From Bacteroidota bacterium (GTDB taxonomy: Bacteria; Bacteroidota; Bacteroidia; Bacteroidales; VadinHA17), in assembly GCA_012729475.1 (NCBI GenBank), contig JAAYDB010000075.1, forward strand, positions 1 through 49,942: 49,942 nt of DNA. The letters are read 5' to 3'. The notes beneath the pieces were generated by a model. It had not been told where the DNA came from, searched no databases, and was given only the letters and a program-made list of their open reading frames with translations. Below, in pieces: positions 46,201 to 49,942 of this stretch. Each line of letters opens with the position of its first letter. Position 1 is the first letter of the stretch. A program made the position numbers and the translations under genes.

Positions 46201-47097
46201 TTATATCTTTTCAGCAACTCTCAGCCGGGCACTCCTTGCCCTGTTATTATTCTTAATCTCTTCCTCTCCGGGAGTAATCCCTTTTTTTGTCAATACCCGG
46301 AAGGGTGTTTGAATATTTCCATAAAAATCTTTTTCTTCCAGCCCTTCAAAATTTCCTGATCTCATGAAATTTTTCACGAGCCTGTCTTCCAGTGAATGAT
46401 ATGTGATAATTACCAGCCTCCCTCCGCTTTTCAAAAGATCCAGTGCCTGGATAAGCATTTCTTTAAGAAATTCCATTTCATGGTTAACCTGTATTCTCAA
46501 AGCCTGAAAAAGCTTTGCATAGAACTTGTTCTCCTGTCCCCGGGGAACTACTCCTCTCACTGCTGAAACAAGGTCTTCCGTTGTAAGTAAGGGTTTCTCT
46601 TTCCTGGCTTTAACTATCTGCCGGGCGATCCTCCTGGAATTAACCAGTTCTCCATAGTTGAAAAAAATATCTGAAAGAGATGCTTCGTCAAAAGACTCTA
46701 TGACAGAAGCAGCTGTTATAGCCGCACTTTTATTCATTCTCATGTCGAGAGGAGCATTGTGTCTGAAGGCAAAGCCTCTGGCAGGCTCATCAAATTGATG
46801 AAATGACACTCCAAGATCAGCAATCAGACCGTCAATATCCTTAATCCCATGGTATAAAAGGTTGTTCTTTAAGAACCTGAAATTTTGTTCAATAAATAAA
46901 AACTTATTATCGTCAGGTATATTCATCTTTACATCCTCATCCTGATCAAAAGCGATGAGCCTGCCTTTTTTAAGACGCCTGAGGATCTCTGCTGAATGTC
47001 CGCCCCCACCGAATGTTACATCAACATATACTCCGTCAGGTAACACCCTCAGCCACTCTATACTTTCGTCCAGAAGTGCAGGTATATGGTAAACCAT
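46201..47097 (-). CDS. rsmH: 16S rRNA (cytosine1402-N4)-methyltransferase RsmH
   Basis: RsmH (MraW) methylates N4 of C1402 in the 16S rRNA P site. The 298-residue protein has YHIPALLDESIEWL at the start, the SAM-binding loop VDVTFGGGGHSAEILRRL, IADLGVSFHQFDEPARGFAF with DMRMN and, near the end, VIITYHSLEDRLVKNFM. The terminal NNRARSARLRVAEKI is family-typical. Its ATG overlaps the mraZ stop codon by one base (TAATG), and it precedes ftsL immediately. Confidence 0.97.
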   Translation of the reverse strand: MVYHIPALLDESIEWLRVLPDGVYVDVTFGGGGHSAEILRRLKKGRLIAFDQDEDVKMNIPDDNKFLFIEQNFRFLKNNLLYHGIKDIDGLIADLGVSFHQFDEPARGFAFRHNAPLDMRMNKSAAITAASVIESFDEASLSDIFFNYGELVNSRRIARQIVKARKEKPLLTTEDLVSAVRGVVPRGQENKFYAKLFQALRIQVNHEMEFLKEMLIQALDLLKSGGRLVIITYHSLEDRLVKNFMRSGNFEGLEEKDFYGNIQTPFRVLTKKGITPGEEEIKNNNRARSARLRVAEKI

Positions 47098-47564
47098 TAT
47101 TCTTCAGGCTCATTATTAGTTCCACCCATAAGTTTTTCAGCCAGGTTCGCAAAATCATCCGGAGCCATATCAACTTTTTCATAGATATCTGCTGCCCAAA
47201 TTTCTATTCTGCCATCCTGACCTGCAAGAACAACATCCCTGTCTGCTCCGATTAGATCGAGCAACCTCCTTGGTATCAGAATTCTGTTGTTGTTATCCAG
47301 AGTGAGCTCTGCCGTACCCTTGAAAAAGTTTCTGAGAAATACATTATGCTCACGATTATAAGGATTGATCCTCTTCCTTATCTTCTCCAACTGCCGGTCC
47401 CAGTCCTCAATGGAATAGAGAATCAGACAGTTTTCAAAAATATCTTTCCTCACTACAAAATGGTCACGTGCATCTGCAGGCAGCTGCTTCTTAAATGCCA
47501 TAGGAACAATAATCCTTCCCTTAACATCTACTTTACACGTATAATCACCAATAAATGTGGCCAT
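47097..47564 (-). CDS. mraZ: Transcriptional regulator MraZ
   Basis: MraZ is a ring-forming AbrB-like DNA-binding protein that represses its own dcw promoter in E. coli. The 155 residues contain two SpoVT-AbrB-like units: an N-terminal one with IGDYTCKVDVKGRIIVPMAF and a second one with LTLDNNNRILIPRRLLDLIG. It is the first gene of the minus-strand dcw operon. Three 10-bp repeats that match the MraZ binding pattern lie 44-69 bases upstream of its start, so autoregulation can be inferred. The C-terminal tail is acidic (NNEPEE). Confidence 0.96.
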   Translation of the reverse strand: MATFIGDYTCKVDVKGRIIVPMAFKKQLPADARDHFVVRKDIFENCLILYSIEDWDRQLEKIRKRINPYNREHNVFLRNFFKGTAELTLDNNNRILIPRRLLDLIGADRDVVLAGQDGRIEIWAADIYEKVDMAPDDFANLAEKLMGGTNNEPEE

Positions 47565-47587
47565 AAACCCGTTTTGTATTTAAAATG

Positions 47588-47595
47588 CTAAAATA
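47588..47595 (-). promoter_or_regulatory. Imperfect -7 box (TATTTTAG) for the dcw operon
   Basis: This differs from TAnnTTTG at one position and ends 23 bases before the mraZ ATG. With normal spacing its -33 region would fall inside the MraZ repeats, which would suit repression by occlusion. It is the best candidate I see, not a firm one. Confidence 0.3.
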
Positions 47596-47607
47596 AGTAA
47601 TTTTTAT

Positions 47608-47633
47608 CCACTTACCCCCACTTACCCCCACTT
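47608..47633 (-). promoter_or_regulatory. MraZ operator: three direct repeats at 10-bp period
   Basis: On the minus strand the unit AAGTGGGGGT occurs twice and is followed by AAGTGG, so GTGG recurs every 10 bases on one helix face. Known MraZ sites are TGGG or GTGGG-type direct repeats at 10-bp spacing upstream of mraZ. The third copy (AAGTGGATAA) lacks the third G. Position and period both fit. Confidence 0.8.
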
Positions 47634-47994
47634 TTTTACAAGTTTTGTTAATAACTTTATCCTGTAAAAGTGAAGCCTGAAATCCGGTCTCATTAAAGAA
47701 TCCTCGCCGCATGAGCGCTATGTATTTATCTATCTGCTTATTAACAGGCTTTATATTAACTTTATGTTCCCGATGTAAAAGTTACTTAAGCAGGAAAAAC
47801 CAGGCGGCAAAAACTGCCAGGATATTCACCGGCAATAAAAATCTGTTTATTTGAACAGTTAATTGTAATCCTGATAATTATGAAATGTTATCGGTTAATA
47901 ATACTCCTGATAAATTCTTCCGGTTAAACGCACACAGGAAGGCATTAGAAAGAAGAGAGATGTTTGTGGGATTTATATATCAGTGAAAAATTAA

Positions 47995-48002
47995 TAAATT
48001 TG
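47995..48002 (+). promoter_or_regulatory. -7 promoter box (TAAATTTG) for the glsA-like gene
   Basis: An exact TAnnTTTG match ends 33 bases before ATG 48036. The nearest TTG (47964-47966) is 28 bases away, outside the usual spacing, so an activator may be needed; see the repeats at 47870-47927. Confidence 0.5.
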
Positions 48003-48035
48003 AATCCTTGAACCGTTGCTGTTTAACATCAACAG

Positions 48036-48881
48036 ATGGATAAAAACGCTAAAACGAAGGATTCTGTAAGAATAGACGTAAGTGAAGTGCTCAGATCGAA
48101 GAATCCTTCACTTGCAAAAGTCATTCCCTCTTTTATTGTAAATTATTTAAAGAGGATCATACATCAGGATGAATTGAATGATTTTCTTGAGAGATCAGCT
48201 AATTTAAAAGATATTGATCTGGTTGAAGCTTCTCTTGATTTTCTTAAAATAAATTACAATGTTATCGGGAAGGAAAATCTGCCAGGTGAAGGAAGGTTCA
48301 TTTTTGTTTCCAACCATCCTTTGGGAGGTCTTGACGGAGTGATTTTTATGTATGAGTTATCGAGGCACTACAGTGAAATAAAATTTCCTGTAAATGACAT
48401 ACTTACAAACATAAAAAATCTTTCAGGGATTTTTCTCCCGGTCAATAAGCATGGAAGCCAGGGGAAAGAGGCCATCAGGGTTCTCGAAGAAGCTTACCGT
48501 TCCGACAGTCAGATACTGTATTTTCCTGCAGGATTATGTTCAAGAAAGAAGAAGGGAATAATCACTGATCTGCAATGGCAAAAAAGTTTTATCACAAAAG
48601 CTGTAAAACATCAGAGGGATATTGTTCCTGCATTTTTTTCAGGAAGAAATTCGGATTTTTTCTACAATCTTGCCCGTCTTCGGACATTCTTTGGGATAAA
48701 AGCGAACATAGAGATGTTATATCTCCCGGATGAAATGTTCCGGCAAAGAGGCAAAAAGATCACTCTGGTCTTTGGGAGACCCATATCATGGGAAACATTT
48801 GACAATTCAAAAACTCCGCTTGAATGGGCAGGATGGGTTAAATCGATGACCTACCGGTTACAGTCATTTGTAAACGAATAA
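48036..48881 (+). CDS. glsA: PlsC-type O-acyltransferase, GlsA-like (glycine-lipid synthesis)
   Basis: A 281-residue lysophospholipid acyltransferase-family protein. The catalytic block is FIFVSNHPLGGLDGVIFMYE with His94 and Asp100, a H-x5-D arrangement rather than the usual H-x4-D; the NHPLGGLDG form is what I recall for Bacteroidetes members. YFPAGLCSRKKKG corresponds to the second substrate motif. There is no signal peptide; the enzyme is probably peripheral on the inner membrane. It precedes a GNAT-type N-acyltransferase gene by 76 bases. In Bacteroides thetaiotaomicron glsB and glsA make glycine lipids: GlsB N-acylates glycine and GlsA O-acylates the product. By that precedent this is GlsA; the substrate is inferred. 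Confidence 0.8.
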   Translation: MDKNAKTKDSVRIDVSEVLRSKNPSLAKVIPSFIVNYLKRIIHQDELNDFLERSANLKDIDLVEASLDFLKINYNVIGKENLPGEGRFIFVSNHPLGGLDGVIFMYELSRHYSEIKFPVNDILTNIKNLSGIFLPVNKHGSQGKEAIRVLEEAYRSDSQILYFPAGLCSRKKKGIITDLQWQKSFITKAVKHQRDIVPAFFSGRNSDFFYNLARLRTFFGIKANIEMLYLPDEMFRQRGKKITLVFGRPISWETFDNSKTPLEWAGWVKSMTYRLQSFVNE

Positions 48882-48957
48882 TAATGGAATAAAAAAAATA
48901 TTATCTTGCGTGACATTTTTTTAAATCCTGAAAAGTAATTTGCCAATTTTTCTGCTT

Positions 48958-49920
48958 ATGGAACCTATTGTTTCTCAGCTTCCTATAGATCAAATAATGG
49001 CAGAACTCACAAAAGAGCGGCTGTTACGGACTACTAATAACGGCAACAATGAGCTATATATATTCGATAACAATGTTTCTCCTGTTCTCATGCATGAAGT
49101 CGGCCGGGTAAGAGAAATTACTTTCCGGCATGCAGGAGGGGGCACAGGGCACAGTATTGACATAGATCCTTATGATACAGACAGTGAAGATCCGCAGAAA
49201 CAACTCATTGTCTGGGATCCTGAAAACAAAGAAATTGTAGGGGGTTACAGATTTTATTTCCCTGAAAAAGATTGTAAAAATTTCAATATTAACAGGCTTG
49301 CCTCATCACAGTATTTTAATTTCTCCGATAAGTTCCTTTCGAAATATTTCCCACATTTGATGGAACTGGGACGTTCCTTTGTCCACCCTGAATACCAGAC
49401 ACGGGCTCGTGGAAGGAAAAGCCTGTATGCCTTGGACAACCTGTGGGATGGTCTTGGGGCAATTGTACTTAACAACCATCATCTCAAGTATCTTTTCGGA
49501 AAAGTGACCATGTATTCACATTTCAATCAAAATGCACGAAACATGATACTGTATTTTCTTAAAAAACACTTTTCCGATCCAGACAATCTTGTAACGCCTG
49601 TTGAACCAGCTGATATAGATTTGCATGAAAAAGAAATGAAAAAGATTTTCAGGGGTTGGCGGTATAAAGAAAACTACAGGATTCTGTCATCAGAGGTCAG
49701 AAAACTGGGAGAAAACATTCCTCCCCTGATCAATGCCTATATGAACCTGTCTCCCACAATGAGGACTTTCGGGACTTTCATCAATCACCATTTCGGTGAT
49801 GTTGAAGAAACGGGTATTATGATAACTTTACGGGATATTTATGTTGAAAAAATAAACAGGCATCTTTCTTCTTATCAGAAAGATTTTATGATCACATGGT
49901 TTGCACATGATTCTCAGTAA
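48958..49920 (+). CDS. glsB: GNAT-family N-acyltransferase, GlsB/OlsB-like (glycine-lipid synthesis)
   Basis: A 320-residue protein from ATG 48958; the frame is open to a TTG at 48940 but ATG is preferred. It belongs to the OlsB/hemolysin-like acyltransferases: VGRVREITFRHAGGGTGHSID near residue 40, then DPENKEIVGGYRFYF, MELGRSFVHPEYQTRARGRK and LFGKVTMYSHFN are recognisable blocks. Such enzymes transfer a 3-hydroxy-fatty acyl group from acyl-ACP to the amino group of an amino acid. With the preceding PlsC-type gene it resembles glsB-glsA; some relatives encode both activities as one fused protein (OlsF). The acceptor may be glycine or ornithine and cannot be told from sequence by eye. Confidence 0.82.
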   Translation: MEPIVSQLPIDQIMAELTKERLLRTTNNGNNELYIFDNNVSPVLMHEVGRVREITFRHAGGGTGHSIDIDPYDTDSEDPQKQLIVWDPENKEIVGGYRFYFPEKDCKNFNINRLASSQYFNFSDKFLSKYFPHLMELGRSFVHPEYQTRARGRKSLYALDNLWDGLGAIVLNNHHLKYLFGKVTMYSHFNQNARNMILYFLKKHFSDPDNLVTPVEPADIDLHEKEMKKIFRGWRYKENYRILSSEVRKLGENIPPLINAYMNLSPTMRTFGTFINHHFGDVEETGIMITLRDIYVEKINRHLSSYQKDFMITWFAHDSQ

Positions 49921-49942
49921 GCTCTTATATCTCTACCTTCCA

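Larger units (their letters stand above)
47565..48035. other. Divergent intergenic region between mraZ and the glsA-like gene
   Basis: This 471-base gap is the only gene-free stretch over 300 bases. It holds the MraZ operator (47608-47633) and the glsA-side -7 box (47995-48002). It also holds two spaced copies of TAACTTTAT with TGTAAAAGT (47652-47671 and 47757-47782), and a repeated pair CCTGATAA / CGGTTAA (47870-47898 and 47906-47927). I see no tRNA, riboswitch or credible small reading frame in it. Confidence 0.6.

Noticed and set aside
47608-47637. Short direct repeats as a possible CRISPR remnant
   Set aside because: Units are only 10 bases, adjacent without spacers, and sit exactly where an MraZ operator is expected.
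47801-47818. Small hairpin GGCGG-CAAAAA-CTGCC in the mraZ/glsA gap
   Set aside because: Only five pairs including one G-U and no T-run; too weak to call a terminator or RNA element.
48882-48957. Extra small gene or promoter between the two acyltransferases
   Set aside because: The 76-base gap is A/T-rich with no exact TAnnTTTG box and no credible reading frame.
49921-49942. Start of another gene at the right edge
   Set aside because: Only 22 bases remain, too few to support any call.

Overview
This window reads as core chromosome of a Bacteroidota bacterium, most likely Bacteroidales or Marinilabiliales. The signs are an intact Bacteroidetes-type dcw cluster, a type IX secretion (T9SS) type-B cargo next to a PorP/SprF partner, a DUF4783-nadC pair, a Porin_10 barrel, a neighbouring pair of genes resembling glycine-lipid acyltransferases, several exact Bacteroidetes -7 boxes (TAnnTTTG), and few clear Shine-Dalgarno sequences. 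I see no phage genes, insertion sequences, CRISPR arrays, tRNA or rRNA genes. Codon and base use look even throughout.

Region 1 (1-3.9 kb): the 5' end of a glmM-like gene leaves the window leftwards. Opposite it runs a ribosome-biogenesis group, rluB-era-der, followed by a small lipoprotein gene. Region 2 (3.9-19.1 kb, minus strand): rlmH and a 1248-residue NtrY-like histidine kinase lead into a five-gene envelope block. The block holds a 1413-residue T9SS type-B surface protein with a glycine-rich domain and six Ig-like repeats, a PorP/SprF protein, a PD40-PKD protein, an unknown secreted protein, and a propeller-Y_Y_Y-SpoIIE phosphatase. This block is the least ordinary part of the window. 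A full consensus promoter lies in front of rlmH.

Region 3 (19.2-32.1 kb): DUF4783-nadC, an unrecognised lipoprotein, valS, an aspartate-type aminotransferase, a NamZ-like exo-muramidase, a LolC/E-type permease, an MltF-like lytic transglycosylase and a putative porin, in mixed orientations with several convergent pairs. Region 4 (32.2-47.6 kb, minus strand): the division and cell-wall cluster in transcription order mraZ-rsmH-ftsL-ftsI-murE-mraY-murD-ftsW-murG-murC-ftsQ-ftsA-ftsZ. murF and ddl are absent. Upstream of mraZ is a three-copy 10-bp repeat that looks like the MraZ operator. MurE carries the DNPR motif of meso-diaminopimelate ligases.

Region 5 (47.6-49.9 kb): a 471-bp divergent intergenic region, then a PlsC-type acyltransferase and a GNAT-type N-acyltransferase that together resemble the GlsA/GlsB pair.

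The main themes are cell-wall synthesis and turnover, ribosome maturation, and a surface-protein module with its own sensors. All functions are assigned by motif and family recognition from the sequence alone; no database search was run.
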